From Thermoanaerobaculia bacterium (GTDB lineage Bacteria; Acidobacteriota; Thermoanaerobaculia; Thermoanaerobaculales; Sulfomarinibacteraceae), in assembly GCA_027061805.1 (NCBI GenBank), contig JAMOWA010000027.1, positions 1 through 50,298 on the forward strand: a stretch of 50,298 bases of DNA, in the 5' to 3' direction. Position 1 is the stretch's first letter, and the number at the start of each line of letters is the position of its first letter. The notes beneath the pieces are model-generated. The model was given only the letters and a program-made list of their open reading frames with translations, had not been told where the DNA came from and ran no database searches. Made by a program: the position numbers and the translations under genes. This document shows positions 41,222 through 50,226 of this stretch, in pieces.

Positions 41222-42292
41222 TCAGCCGGCCACCGTCTCGAGGAACTCCGCCAGCGCGGCGCCCACGGCCGGGAAACGCCGCGCCTCGGCGGCGGCCGCC
41301 GCCGCGGTGCCCATGTTCACGGCCGTGGCCGGATCGGCGAGGATCTCCCGGCACGCTGCGGCCATGGCGTCGGCATCGGGGTCGGTGATCCGGCCCGTGA
41401 CCCCGTCCTCCACGAGGTCGCCGACGCCGGGAGCCCGCACCGCCACCACCGGGCGCCCGCATCCCTGGGCCTCCGAGATGGCCCGGTGCCCGTGGTCGGA
41501 CCCCACGGCGGGATAGAGCACCACGTCCATGGCCTCGTAGAGGCCGGGGAGCTCCCGCTCGAGGTAGCCCAGCCAGTGGACCCTCTCCGTCAGGCGAAGA
41601 CGGTTGGCGAGGGCCTCCAGGGCCGGGCGCGACTCGCCGTGGCCGATGAGGATGACCCGGGTCTCGCCGCCCAGGGCGGCGGCGGTCTGGAGGGCCAGCT
41701 CGAAGCCGCGGCCCCGGGCCATCTTGCCCACCATGCCCACCACGGGGATGTCGGCCGGGATCCCCAGCTCGTGCCTCCACGCCCCACCCTCACCGGCGGG
41801 ACGGAAGCGCTCCTCCAGGGGGACGGGGAGGGAGGCCACCGGGCGCTCCGCCGGGAGAAGCCTCCGGGCCTGTGGGACCATCCCCGAGTTGGCGGTCAGC
41901 GCGGCCGCCAGGCGTGCGTCCAGCAGCCGGTGGAGGGGATCGCGGCGGAGATGGCCCGGGTTCCTGAAGTTCCGGACCAGCGGCGTGACGCGGTGGATCC
42001 TGGCGGTGATGGCGAGGAAGTGGTCGTGGGGCAGGTGCGAGACCACCACGGTGGACGCGGCCGCGGCCTCGCGCAGGGCGTCCATGTTGGCCCGGAGGTC
42101 CGCCACGCTGCGCTCCTTCCGGAGCACCGGCGCGGCCCAGTGGAACCCGGAGAGGCGGCGCTCCAGGTTGTTGCCACCCACGAACAGGAAGCTGGCCTCG
42201 ATCCCCGCGGCGTGGAGCGCCCGGCAGTGGTGCTCGGCCACGGCGGCGGCGCCGGTGTACCTGTTGGCGGCTGCGACGAGGGTCACGTGCAT
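41222..42292 (-). CDS. GT4-family glycosyltransferase
   Basis: 356 residues of GT-B fold. N-terminal: MHVTLVAAANRYTGAAAVAE and FVGGNNLERR. C-terminal nucleotide-sugar site: VVGMVGKMARGRGFELAL, RVHWLGYLERELPGLYEAMDVVL-type segment, then SEAQGCGRPVVAVRAPGVGDLVEDG (the E-x7-E-like motif in the form SEAQGCGRPVVA). The substrate is unknown. Its minus-strand -10 TATACT (42305-42300) is only seven bases from the ATG, so this mRNA too may be nearly leaderless. No other polysaccharide gene is nearby. Confidence 0.82.
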   Translation of the reverse strand: MHVTLVAAANRYTGAAAVAEHHCRALHAAGIEASFLFVGGNNLERRLSGFHWAAPVLRKERSVADLRANMDALREAAAASTVVVSHLPHDHFLAITARIHRVTPLVRNFRNPGHLRRDPLHRLLDARLAAALTANSGMVPQARRLLPAERPVASLPVPLEERFRPAGEGGAWRHELGIPADIPVVGMVGKMARGRGFELALQTAAALGGETRVILIGHGESRPALEALANRLRLTERVHWLGYLERELPGLYEAMDVVLYPAVGSDHGHRAISEAQGCGRPVVAVRAPGVGDLVEDGVTGRITDPDADAMAAACREILADPATAVNMGTAAAAAAEARRFPAVGAALAEFLETVAG

Positions 42293-42430
42293 CGTGCCGA
42301 GTATACCCGCCGGGCCGGTGCGCCCGGTCACACGGACCGCTGGCCAACGGCGTCCGGAAAATCTATCCTGTTGCACAAGGGGATACATGAACGCTCCCGA
42401 CTGGTGGGAGCCTGCAACTGGAGGTTCGCG

Positions 42431-43297
42431 ATGCGGTTGTCGAGGAGTGGTGTCGTGATGGTGATCCTGGCGCTGGCGGGGAACGCCGTGGCTGCGGACA
42501 TCGTGGTCCCCGTCTTCGCCTACGACGTGCCGGGTCATTCAAAGAACCTGTGGACCACCGAGCTGTACCTCTCCAACCCCACGGGGGAGGAGATCCTCGT
42601 GAGCCCGCCGGTGGTCCTGGAGGGGATCCTGGAGATCCCCGAGCCCTGCTACCCGCCCGTGCGCCCCAAGGTGGTTCCACCCCACGCCAGCGTCGTCTGG
42701 ACGGCGGACGAGATCGCCATCGAGCTCGGCTGTGCCACGAAGATCCTCGGCGCGCTGCTGCTTGCAGCCGACGGTCCCGTGGTGGTGGACAGCCGGATGG
42801 TCAACGTCTCCGGGACGTACGAGGTGGGCGAGCTGCCCGACCTGGAGATCCCGGAGGTGGTCCTCTCGGGCTTCAGCCAGCAGATGCCGGGCACCCCGGT
42901 GCCCGATCTGCCGGAGGCGGGAACGGAGCTGATGCTGCCCAGCCTCTACTGGCATCCCAACCCGTGCGGATCCGTGGCCTTCGACACCAACGTGGGCCTG
43001 GTGAACCCCTCGGAGGTTCCCATGCGGGTCACCTTCGATCTCCCGGAGGGGCTCCGCGAGGCCGGCATGCGGATCGGCGGCACGCTCGTGCCGTTGCCGT
43101 ACACCATGACCCTGCCGCCGCGGAGCTGGCAGCAGCTCCACGTGGCGCCGCCCCCCGGCGACCTGACCGTCTGCCTCGAGCCACAGCGTTTCGATCTCCA
43201 CCTGGTGGCCGATGGACCGCTGGCGGCGTACGCCTCGGTGGTGGACCGGTCCACCCAGGATCCCCGGACAGTGTTCCCGGTACCGTTGCAGCCATAG
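42431..43297 (+). CDS. Secreted protein of unknown function
   Basis: 288 residues with a clear signal peptide (VVMVILALAGNAVA, cleavage after AADI is likely). The mature part is beta-rich with an Ig-like pattern: a start VVPVFAYDVPGHSKNLWTTE, ELYLSNPTGEEI, and similar repeats such as VGLVNPSEVPMRVTFDLP. Two or three domains may be present. No enzymatic motif or family name is recognised. ATG 42431 follows GGAGG. Probably a surface or periplasmic structural protein. Confidence 0.65.
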   Translation: MRLSRSGVVMVILALAGNAVAADIVVPVFAYDVPGHSKNLWTTELYLSNPTGEEILVSPPVVLEGILEIPEPCYPPVRPKVVPPHASVVWTADEIAIELGCATKILGALLLAADGPVVVDSRMVNVSGTYEVGELPDLEIPEVVLSGFSQQMPGTPVPDLPEAGTELMLPSLYWHPNPCGSVAFDTNVGLVNPSEVPMRVTFDLPEGLREAGMRIGGTLVPLPYTMTLPPRSWQQLHVAPPPGDLTVCLEPQRFDLHLVADGPLAAYASVVDRSTQDPRTVFPVPLQP

Positions 43298-43503
43298 GAA
43301 TCGCGGCGTTCCGGACACCGGCATCGCATCGGGAGTGGGGGAACTCATGGGCCTCTTCCCGTGTGGCGTTCCCTCCGGCGGCCCGTGCCGCCGCGGGAAG
43401 GACGAGAAGACATGCCACCAGGCCGTCGAGGGCCGCGACAGGCCTGTTCACCACCACACACCTCCCGGGGGGATCACGCGCAACGGTGGTCTCCATTCCC
43501 GGA

Positions 43504-43872
43504 TCAGTGGACCTTGCCGCCCTCCGGCGTGCCCTCCTCCTCGTAGCCATGGGTCATCACGAAGAACCACGCGGCGAACGGCTCGGTGTCCCCGGCGGAG
43601 ACCAGCTCGAACACGTGCTCGTCCTCGCGCTGGGAGGGAACAGCCTGCACGTAGGCCACCTGCTTGTGCTCGATGAACAGCTCGCCGATGGGGCGCTTGC
43701 CGTGGATGAGCTGGACCACCAGCGTGTCCTCGGATTCGGGGCCCAGGTACCAGTGGAGGGCGTCGGTGTCGTAGAGGACCGCCTCCGGGGTCCCCGCCCT
43801 GAGGATGCAGTTGGGGTGGAGCACCACCCAGCTCCAGAAGGTCTCGAACGGAAGTGTGAAGGGCGGTTCCAT
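43504..43872 (-). CDS. Small conserved-looking protein of unknown function
   Basis: 122 residues, soluble, acidic at the end. Segments such as TFWSWVVLHPNCILRAGTP, VLYDTDALHWYLG and TLVVQLIHGKRPIGELF indicate a compact alpha/beta fold, but I do not recognise it. Coding is supported by codon use and GGAGG before the ATG. No partner genes are close. Confidence 0.6.
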   Translation of the reverse strand: MEPPFTLPFETFWSWVVLHPNCILRAGTPEAVLYDTDALHWYLGPESEDTLVVQLIHGKRPIGELFIEHKQVAYVQAVPSQREDEHVFELVSAGDTEPFAAWFFVMTHGYEEEGTPEGGKVH

Positions 43873-44069
43873 GGTCGTGGGTCCTCCGCGGATGCAGCGT
43901 GCCTCTGGAGGCCTCAGCATACCGCAGCCCGGGGGCAGGGGGGAGGCCCGGCCGTTCCCGGGTCGTTGCATCGTTTCCAACGTACGTGGGCAGGAGATGA
44001 TGTGATGGCATCGACGCCTGCCCTGCCCCGGATTCGGAGGTCCGTCCATGCCGTGGAGGCCGATATCCC

Positions 44070-44160
44070 GGAGCGCGGGCTTCAGTCCGCAGGGGCCATC
44101 ATCCGTCCCCATCCCATCCTCCTGCGGCTCGGGGGAATGCGGGCTTGCTCCCGCGCTCCG
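44070..44160. repeat. REP-like doublet (two inverted palindromes)
   Basis: The left unit has GGAGCGCGGGCTTCAGTCC and the right unit, inverted, ends GCTTGCTCCCGCGCTCC; each is palindromic and both begin with GGAGCGCGGG when read inward. It is the same family as the three copies in cas10. Confidence 0.6.
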
Positions 44161-44228
44161 GGGGTTCCGATCCGTAGGTGGCGGACACCGCGACAACCTG
44201 GTTCTTCCGGTGACGGGAGGGGCGGTCC

Positions 44229-45023
44229 CTACGTGACCAGGAAGGTGGTGGTGCCGACCCCGGTGTTGCCCGTGGCGGGGTCGAAGACGGAGACCGTCAC
44301 CACGTAGGTGCCGCGCTCGTGGACCTCCAGGTCCGCCGCGAAGTGGCTCGCCGTGCCGGTCCAGGTCATGGGGAGCTCCGTGAAGGGCTCGCCGTTCCGG
44401 GTCACCGAGGCCCGGATCTCGTAGGTGGAGGCATCCCAGAGGTCGCCGGGGACCAGGGGGCACCCGCACATCATGGTGACGTTGGCCTCGATGTGGATGG
44501 GCACCGTGTTGCCCGTGGAACGGCGGAGTGGAAGCTTCACGTGGGTCGGGGGGGACAGGACCTGCACGGCGAACCCGGGCATCTCCAGGAGCCAGGCATC
44601 TCCCGCGGTGATGTCCCTGCCGGGGAGGACCCACTGGGTGGACGAGACCGTGTTGGCCGAGGCCCGGTTGGCCAGGGGGCCGGTGGCCGTCACCTGCAGC
44701 CGCCGGGGGCGGTCCAGGTCCAGCACCGCCGTGAACGCCGCGGTGCCCTCCGTGGAGAGCACCCGGTTCCGGGGGTGCTGCTGCTTCATGATGCGCTCCG
44801 TGTCGCCGGTCTTGCCGGCGGTGACGCCGAAGGCGAGGAGCTCGCCCGTGTCGGCGTCACGGATGGTCACCAGGGCGCCGCCCATGGAGGTTCCGATGAA
44901 CTTGGCGCCCCGGGCCAGCACCTTCACGGTGATGGTCGTGGGCGTGGCGGCGGCCACCGTGGCGAGGCCCGCCACGAGGATCGCGAGAATGGCGAAACGT
45001 GCTCCGGTCGGTATCCCTTTCAT
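44229..45023 (-). CDS. Secreted protein of unknown function with Ig-like domains
   Basis: 264 residues with a signal peptide (AILAILVAGLATVAAA). The mature part is beta-sandwich-like: TTITVKVLARGAKFIG, GALVTIRDADTGELLA, AFTAVLDLDRPRRLQVTATG, and near the end THFAADLEVHERGTY-type strands. The paired Cys in MMCGCPLVPGDLWDAS is notable and may bind metal or form a disulfide. It resembles secreted adhesion or carbohydrate-binding modules but no family can be named. The start follows GGAAGGGAG. Confidence 0.6.
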   Translation of the reverse strand: MKGIPTGARFAILAILVAGLATVAAATPTTITVKVLARGAKFIGTSMGGALVTIRDADTGELLAFGVTAGKTGDTERIMKQQHPRNRVLSTEGTAAFTAVLDLDRPRRLQVTATGPLANRASANTVSSTQWVLPGRDITAGDAWLLEMPGFAVQVLSPPTHVKLPLRRSTGNTVPIHIEANVTMMCGCPLVPGDLWDASTYEIRASVTRNGEPFTELPMTWTGTASHFAADLEVHERGTYVVTVSVFDPATGNTGVGTTTFLVT

Positions 45024-45074
45024 GCGCTCGGCTCCCTTCCAGGCCGGGACAACAGCGTGCCGGGGGGAATTCAT

Positions 45075-45230
45075 TCCTGCCCCGGATCATGCATGATGCT
45101 CCGGCTGTGCGGCGCGATCCACCATTTCCGGCGGCGCTGTCCCGGCCCGATCGCCCGCCGTGCGAGAGCGCCACCGGCAACGGCGCCCCGCAGCGCTCGC
45201 TCCGAACCCTCGGGAATGATCCGGGCTAGC
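45075..45230 (-). repeat. Post-stop repeat element, full copy
   Basis: Begins at the stop of the M20 peptidase gene (minus strand): GGATCATTCCCGAGGG, TTCGGAGCGA, a central stem-loop bounded by GCGCTG...CAGCGC, then ATGGTGGATCGCGCC and a tail with CATGCATGATCCGG. Copies 1 and 3 are deletion forms. Confidence 0.6.
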
Positions 45231-46308
45231 GGCCCTCCCCGGTCATCCTCAGGATCTCCCGGAGCATCACCACGGCGCGCTCCATGTCGGCCACGGCGAT
45301 GTGCTCGTCGGTGGAGTGCTCGTTCCGGGCCCCGATCCCCACCACGGCCATCTCGATGCCGCGGTTGTTGTAGATGGAGGCGTCGGTGAAACCGGTGATG
45401 AAGGTGGTGGTGGCCTGGATCCCGGCGGCGGCCAGCGCCTCCAGGGCGATCCGGACGGTCTTCGAGTCCTCCGGGATGTCCACGGCCCGGCAGAGGTTGT
45501 TCACCGTGATCTCCACCCGGGCCCCGAACCCCTCCACCTCGTGGCGGATGGTGTCCACCATGGTGTCGGCGAGCTCCTGGGCCTTCTCGTGGTCCAGGGA
45601 GCGGCACTCGGCCAGGAAGGTGCAGCGGTCGGGAACCCCGTTGCGGATGATCCCGCCCTCGATGACGCCCACGTTGGCCGTGGTCTGGTGGTCGATGCGG
45701 CCGAGCGGGAGGGTGGCGATGGCCCGGGCCGCCGCCTGGATGGCATTGATGCCCTTCTCGGGCTCCATGCCCGCATGGGCCGAGCGCCCCGTCACCGTCA
45801 CGTCGATGGCGAAGTAGCTGGGGCCGCCGATCACCACCGTGTCCAGGGTGTCGTTGTCCAGCAGGAAGCCCCGTTTCGCGGAGACGAGGGAGAGGTCCAT
45901 GTTCTTGACGCCGTGCAGCCCGGTCTCCTCCTCCCGGCTGATGGCGATCTCCACAGGGGGGCGGAGCTCGGCGGTCCGCAGGGCCTCCAGCATCTCGGCG
46001 ATGCCCGCCTTGTCGTCGGCCCCGAGGATGGTGTCACCCGCGGACCGGATGATGCCGTCCTCGAGGACCGGCTCGATGCCCACGCCCGGCTGGACCGTGT
46101 CGGCGTGGCAGGAGAGCAGGATGGGCTCCTCCACCGTGCTGTTCAGGGCGGGAAGCTTCGCGATCAGGTTGCCGTAGTCGTCGAGCACCGTGGTGGCGCC
46201 GATCTTCTCCAGCTCCCCCTTCAGGTACCCGATGAAGCGCTCCTCGTTCCCCGACTCGCTGTCGATCCGGACCATCTCCATGAACTGCTGGACCATGCGT
46301 TCCGACAT
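45226..46308 (-). CDS. M20-family peptidase (tripeptidase T-like)
   Basis: 360 residues. Zinc and catalytic motifs are ordered as in M20: H-x-D in LSCHADTVQPG, the bridging Asp in GADDKAG, catalytic and zinc Glu in SREEETGLHG, and a His near the C-terminus in EHSTDEHIAV. The dimerisation (lid) domain lies between, with GRSAHAGMEPEKG. PepT-like enzymes release the N-terminal residue from short peptides; a related amidohydrolase activity cannot be excluded. ATG 46308 is set by GGAGGT six bases upstream. Confidence 0.87.
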   Translation of the reverse strand: MSERMVQQFMEMVRIDSESGNEERFIGYLKGELEKIGATTVLDDYGNLIAKLPALNSTVEEPILLSCHADTVQPGVGIEPVLEDGIIRSAGDTILGADDKAGIAEMLEALRTAELRPPVEIAISREEETGLHGVKNMDLSLVSAKRGFLLDNDTLDTVVIGGPSYFAIDVTVTGRSAHAGMEPEKGINAIQAAARAIATLPLGRIDHQTTANVGVIEGGIIRNGVPDRCTFLAECRSLDHEKAQELADTMVDTIRHEVEGFGARVEITVNNLCRAVDIPEDSKTVRIALEALAAAGIQATTTFITGFTDASIYNNRGIEMAVVGIGARNEHSTDEHIAVADMERAVVMLREILRMTGEGR

Positions 46309-46534
46309 CTGGACCTCCACGCACGACGGGTGCCGTGCAGGAGCACACTACCACCGACCGGGGTCGCCGGGGGAGGGCCAGGAGACCGGCTCCGGTACCA
46401 CTGGTTCCACGGGGGGCCGTCGAAACGCAAGGATCCGGGAACCGATGGATGGACGAACGACCTGCTGGAGCAGGAGAGGGATGGTGTGCCCCACCTTCGC
46501 CTCACCTCGACGCCAGGTCCGGAGCTTCCTCACC

Positions 46535-46586
46535 AGTGAGCCTGTTGCAAGAGTCCCCGCAGTGAGCCTGTTGCAAGAGTCCCCGC
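46535..46586. repeat. Perfect 26-nt tandem duplication
   Basis: Two identical adjacent copies starting AGTGAGCCTGTTGCAA. Only two units and no spacer, so it is not a CRISPR array. Confidence 0.8.
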
Positions 46587-46759
46587 CCGCCAGAGGGCCC
46601 TTGGCCGTGACGGCCTCTCCCCCTCGCCCCCGCGCCCGTTCTCCTCTGCTCCTGTCATCCCGAGCGAAGCGGCACAGTGGGCCGTGGCCGGCAGAAGACT
46701 GGCACGGTGGAGGAGGCTGGGATGAGAAGCCTGGTGAGAGGATCTGGAGGAGATACTCA

Positions 46760-46875
46760 GGGGAACAAAACGCACCAGACTGAGCCGCCAGGGCTCCGAT
46801 GGCTGGTCATCGGCGCACGACCGCCTCGGCAATCTGAGGTTGCCAGTCGTCCGTGTCGGGATGCTTTCCTTCGCC
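46760..46875 (+). repeat. Dispersed intergenic repeat core, copy B
   Basis: Matches the core of copy A at 31352-31468. Both hairpins are kept: CCGATG...CATCGG with a changed loop, and GGCAATCT-G-AGGTTGCC, where one pair has become G.U. The flanks of copy A are absent. Confidence 0.6.
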
Positions 46876-47046
46876 CTGGGAAGCACCGATGCTTGGAGCC
46901 GGTGGTCTTGTCGTGTACGCTACACCGACAATGTGCACCCCTGGATTGTCGTGCTGTCCAGACCGGGATCACCCGAGGGGATTCCGGGAGGAGGCACCGT
47001 GAGCACCGGGCGCCGGGCCCGAGACCCCGGAGCATGAGGAGGTTCC

Positions 47047-50000
47047 ATGTCACGAGATGATCCACGCACCTGGCAGGCGAAACTGGCAGCCTGGCTCCAC
47101 GATCCGGTGGAGAAGGCGCTGATCCTGATGCGCGCCGACCACGAGGAGGACAGCTCCATCTCGAGGCTGAAGGAGCTGCTCTCCGTGGACAGAATATCCG
47201 AAGAGCTGGAGGCCATTGCCCGCCTGGCCGACCACTGGGCCTCGGCGGCGGACCGGCCCACCCTGCCGAAGCCGGGCGAGATGACGCCGGAGCAGCGCCA
47301 GGACGGCAGGGTTCTTTTCTGGGGCCGCCAGGGCGCGGTGCTCAAGCATCCGCTGGACGGTGAGGAGTATCTCCTTCCCGATCTCTACGTGGACACGGCG
47401 TCGACCATCGAGAAGGCGAGTTTTGCCGCTCTCCTGAAGCTGGTCGACGAAACATCCGATGCACGGACTCTGTTTCTCCGCTTCTGGCGGCGTGGCCCGG
47501 AGTCCGAGCCGCCCGGTCTCGGCCTCGGGCACCTGTGGCGGCTCCTTCCCGCGGACACGCGGATCCCGGACCATTCCATCTGGGAGCACCTCTCCCTGGC
47601 CTCGGCGTTCGCGGGGGCGATGGCGGGCGACCCCGATGGCAACCCCGCGCTGCTGGCCGTCTCGCTGGGACCGGTGCAGTCGTTCATCGCCCAGGCGCGT
47701 TCCACCTCGGACCTGTGGGCGGGTTCCCACCTCCTGGCCACACTGTCCTGGCAGGCCATGAAGGTCGTCTGCGAGCGGTTCGGCCCGGACGCCGTGCTGT
47801 TCCCGAGCCTCTGGGGCGTTCCCGTGGTGGACACCTGGCTGGAAGAGAATGGAGTCGGGTTCCCGGACGCAGGCGGCGCCGGGGAGCGCGGACTTCAGTC
47901 CGCATCGAGACGCCTGACGGCTCCGGAATGGAAGCGGCGGGCCTCCGACGCCAACCCGCTGTTCGTGGCGGCGCTCCCCAACCGCTTCGTGGCGCTGGTT
48001 CCCGCGTCGGAAGCAGAGGACGTGGCCTGCGAGGTGGAGGAGACGGTGCGCTCGTGGGTCCAGGAACAGGCGGGGGAGATGCTCGCCCGTCTCCTGGATG
48101 CGGCGGACGAGAACCCCGAGGCAGCCTGCGACGCCCGGGAGCAGATCGTACGGCAGCTCGAGGGCTTCCCCGAGGTCCACTGGGCCGTGGTGCCGTTCGC
48201 CCCGCTGGTCACGTGGGACGAGTCGGCGGCACGCAAGGGGAAGAAGACCAACATCACCTCGGTGGACGGCCTCGAGGCGGCGCTGCGGACCTTCTACCCG
48301 GAGAACGGCAGGCCCGGCTTCCTGAGCTCGGATCAGTGGAAACTGCTCGAGGAGTCCATCGAGAGCCGTGGCCTCGTCTACGTTCCGAACCCCGGCGTGC
48401 TCTACCCGGCGCTCTACGACCTGCTCGACCGGGTGGCGGCCGCGGCGAAGACGGCGCGGCCGTTCGGCCAGGTCCGGGAGGAGGGGTACCGGTGCTCCCT
48501 CTGCGGGGAGCGGGAGTGGCTGCGGGGGCCCGGGGACGAGGCCCACGGGGGAGAACCCGCCGGTCAGCGCGGCGAGACGCTCTGGACGAAGCTCGCCGCG
48601 AAGCGGCCGGCGTGGTCCCGGAAGGGTGAGCACCTGTGCGCGCTCTGCTCCCTCAAGCGGGTCTGGCCCGACCTCTTCGCGAAGTGGGCGGGACGGCACG
48701 TTCCGGAACTGGAGAAGGAGAAACTGTCGCGCTACGTGGTGTCCACCCACACCATGGCGCTGGCGCGGGATCTCCTTGAGTTCACCCGAGGAGGCGGGGA
48801 TGCCGGCGCTCTCGGAGCGATGCGAGAGGAAATCAGCCGGCTGGCCGGGCGGGATCGGGCGGCCCTTCCGCGGAGGGTCCATGATGCGTTGCGAGGAGTG
48901 CCGGATGGGGATCTGGTGGCGAAGATCCCCGTGGCGCTCGACGCCGTCCGGGAAGTGGACGACGAGGAGGAGCGCTCCGGACTGGAGAGGAAGATCGAGA
49001 CCCTCCTCGGCCACCGTCCCGAGGCCTACTACGCCATGATCCTGTTCGACGGCGACCGGATGGGGGCGTGGGTGTCCGGCACCGATCCGAAGCTCCAGCT
49101 TCCCATGGAGGAGGCGTTCCATCCCAACGTGGCGAAAGCACTCGGGGAGATGGCGAAGGGTGAGGGAAGAATCGAGAAGTACCTCGGGATGCTCCGCCCA
49201 CCGTCACCCGGTCGCCACCAGGCGATCTCCCAGGCGCTCAACGGGTTCGCCCTCCATGCGGCGCCGTGGGTGGTGGAGGAGCTGTTCGCCGGCAAGATCC
49301 TCTACGCGGGCGGCGACGACGTGCTGGCCATGGTGCCGGTGGACGACGTGCTCCCGTGTCTCCTGACATTGCGGTGCGCGTACAGTGGCACCCTCCCGCA
49401 GGGCGAGCACGCGGTGTGGGAGCTCTTCGGCAACCTCAAGAAACAGATGGAGCGGATCCGGAAAGGCCACGTCCTGCTCGGCGGGAAGAACGGCCGGCTG
49501 CTCCGGATGATGGGGCGTCTCGCCACGGCCTCGGCCGGGGTGGTCATCGCGCACCACCAGACGCCGCTCCAGGCGGTGCTGCGCGAGCTCCGGTCCGCCG
49601 AGAAGCGGGCCAAGACCGAGGGCGGCCGGAACGCCTTCTCCATCGCCCTGATGAAGCGGGCCGGGGGCACCACCCGCTTCACCGCGGGGTTCGGGTTCGG
49701 CGGTCCCGGTTGGGAACCGTCGGAAACGGCTCCAACGTCCCTCGACGCCCTGTTCGCGCTCCGGGACACCCTGGCCACCGAGGGTGTCTCCCGCCGCGCC
49801 GCGTACAACATCCTCGCCTGGCTGCCCGATCTCCCCGAGCGCCCCACCAGAGCCTCCGAGGGAGCGCGGACTTCAGTCCGGCCGGAGGCCGGTGGGGATG
49901 GTGTCCACGGAGCGCGGACTTCAGTCCGCATGGAGTCCCTGGAATACCAGCAGCTCCTCGAGAAGAGCATCGCTCATCAGCTCAGACGGCAGGGTGTCGG

Positions 50001-50226
50001 CTGGAAGCTCGGGGGCGATCCCTGGGCCCGGACGCTCGCCGCCATGCTGGTGGAGACGGCGGCGGCGGAGAGCGACCGGAGAGGGGAGGATTGCTCCTGG
50101 ACCGGCCACCTGGCGGGCCTGTTCACCGTGGCGGAGTTCCTGGCCCGGGAGGGCCGGGCGGTGCCGCCCGATCGGTGGCAGCAGCCCGAGAAGGAAACCG
50201 AGGACGGGGAAGGAGGTGCCGCATGA
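47047..50226 (+). CDS. cas10: Type III-B CRISPR-Cas protein Cas10/Cmr2
   Basis: 1059 residues. The N-terminal HD-like segment is KLAAWLHDPVEKAL (H18, D19). The zinc finger has C483/C486 and C531/C534 (RCSLCGE and LCALCS). The Palm 1 domain has LFDGDRMGAW (D668, D670) and Palm 2 the cyclase motif YAGGDD at G755-D758, so synthesis of cyclic oligoadenylate is likely. Cmr2 is the large subunit of the Cmr effector, which uses crRNA to cut RNA and signal invasion. ATG 47047 follows AGGAGG. Three palindromic REP-like elements lie inside the coding sequence (about residues 279-287 and 939-962) without breaking the frame. Its stop overlaps cmr3. Confidence 0.93.
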   Translation: MSRDDPRTWQAKLAAWLHDPVEKALILMRADHEEDSSISRLKELLSVDRISEELEAIARLADHWASAADRPTLPKPGEMTPEQRQDGRVLFWGRQGAVLKHPLDGEEYLLPDLYVDTASTIEKASFAALLKLVDETSDARTLFLRFWRRGPESEPPGLGLGHLWRLLPADTRIPDHSIWEHLSLASAFAGAMAGDPDGNPALLAVSLGPVQSFIAQARSTSDLWAGSHLLATLSWQAMKVVCERFGPDAVLFPSLWGVPVVDTWLEENGVGFPDAGGAGERGLQSASRRLTAPEWKRRASDANPLFVAALPNRFVALVPASEAEDVACEVEETVRSWVQEQAGEMLARLLDAADENPEAACDAREQIVRQLEGFPEVHWAVVPFAPLVTWDESAARKGKKTNITSVDGLEAALRTFYPENGRPGFLSSDQWKLLEESIESRGLVYVPNPGVLYPALYDLLDRVAAAAKTARPFGQVREEGYRCSLCGEREWLRGPGDEAHGGEPAGQRGETLWTKLAAKRPAWSRKGEHLCALCSLKRVWPDLFAKWAGRHVPELEKEKLSRYVVSTHTMALARDLLEFTRGGGDAGALGAMREEISRLAGRDRAALPRRVHDALRGVPDGDLVAKIPVALDAVREVDDEEERSGLERKIETLLGHRPEAYYAMILFDGDRMGAWVSGTDPKLQLPMEEAFHPNVAKALGEMAKGEGRIEKYLGMLRPPSPGRHQAISQALNGFALHAAPWVVEELFAGKILYAGGDDVLAMVPVDDVLPCLLTLRCAYSGTLPQGEHAVWELFGNLKKQMERIRKGHVLLGGKNGRLLRMMGRLATASAGVVIAHHQTPLQAVLRELRSAEKRAKTEGGRNAFSIALMKRAGGTTRFTAGFGFGGPGWEPSETAPTSLDALFALRDTLATEGVSRRAAYNILAWLPDLPERPTRASEGARTSVRPEAGGDGVHGARTSVRMESLEYQQLLEKSIAHQLRRQGVGWKLGGDPWARTLAAMLVETAAAESDRRGEDCSWTGHLAGLFTVAEFLAREGRAVPPDRWQQPEKETEDGEGGAA
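47883..47905. repeat. REP-like palindrome inside cas10, copy 1
   Basis: GGAGC followed by the palindrome GCGGACTTCAGTCCGC and AT. Translated here as GERGLQSAS, a different frame from the copies near the 3' end, which shows the element is a DNA rather than a protein unit. Confidence 0.7.
49861..49931. repeat. REP-like palindromes inside cas10, copies 2 and 3 (tandem pair)
   Basis: Two direct copies (49861-49881 and 49909-49931) 48 bases apart, each coding for ARTSVR. They lie in a Gly/Arg-rich stretch between the Palm 2 region and the C-terminal helical domain, probably a surface loop. Confidence 0.7.

Larger units (their letters stand above)
46309..47046 (+). other. Intergenic region with repeats, upstream of the type III-B operon
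   Basis: No gene is supported. It holds a perfect 26-nt tandem duplication (46535-46586) and the intergenic repeat copy B (46760-46875). The last 100 bases should contain the promoter of the cas operon, but no strong -35/-10 pair can be assigned. Confidence 0.6.

Noticed and set aside
43298-43503. Minus-strand frame with a hydrophobic segment (ACLLVLPAAARAAGG) as a small secreted protein
   Set aside because: No ribosome-binding site, and the frame runs through the opposite-strand secreted-protein gene without a change of composition.
46535-46586. Possible CRISPR repeat near cas10
   Set aside because: Two adjacent copies without spacer and without dyad symmetry do not make an array.
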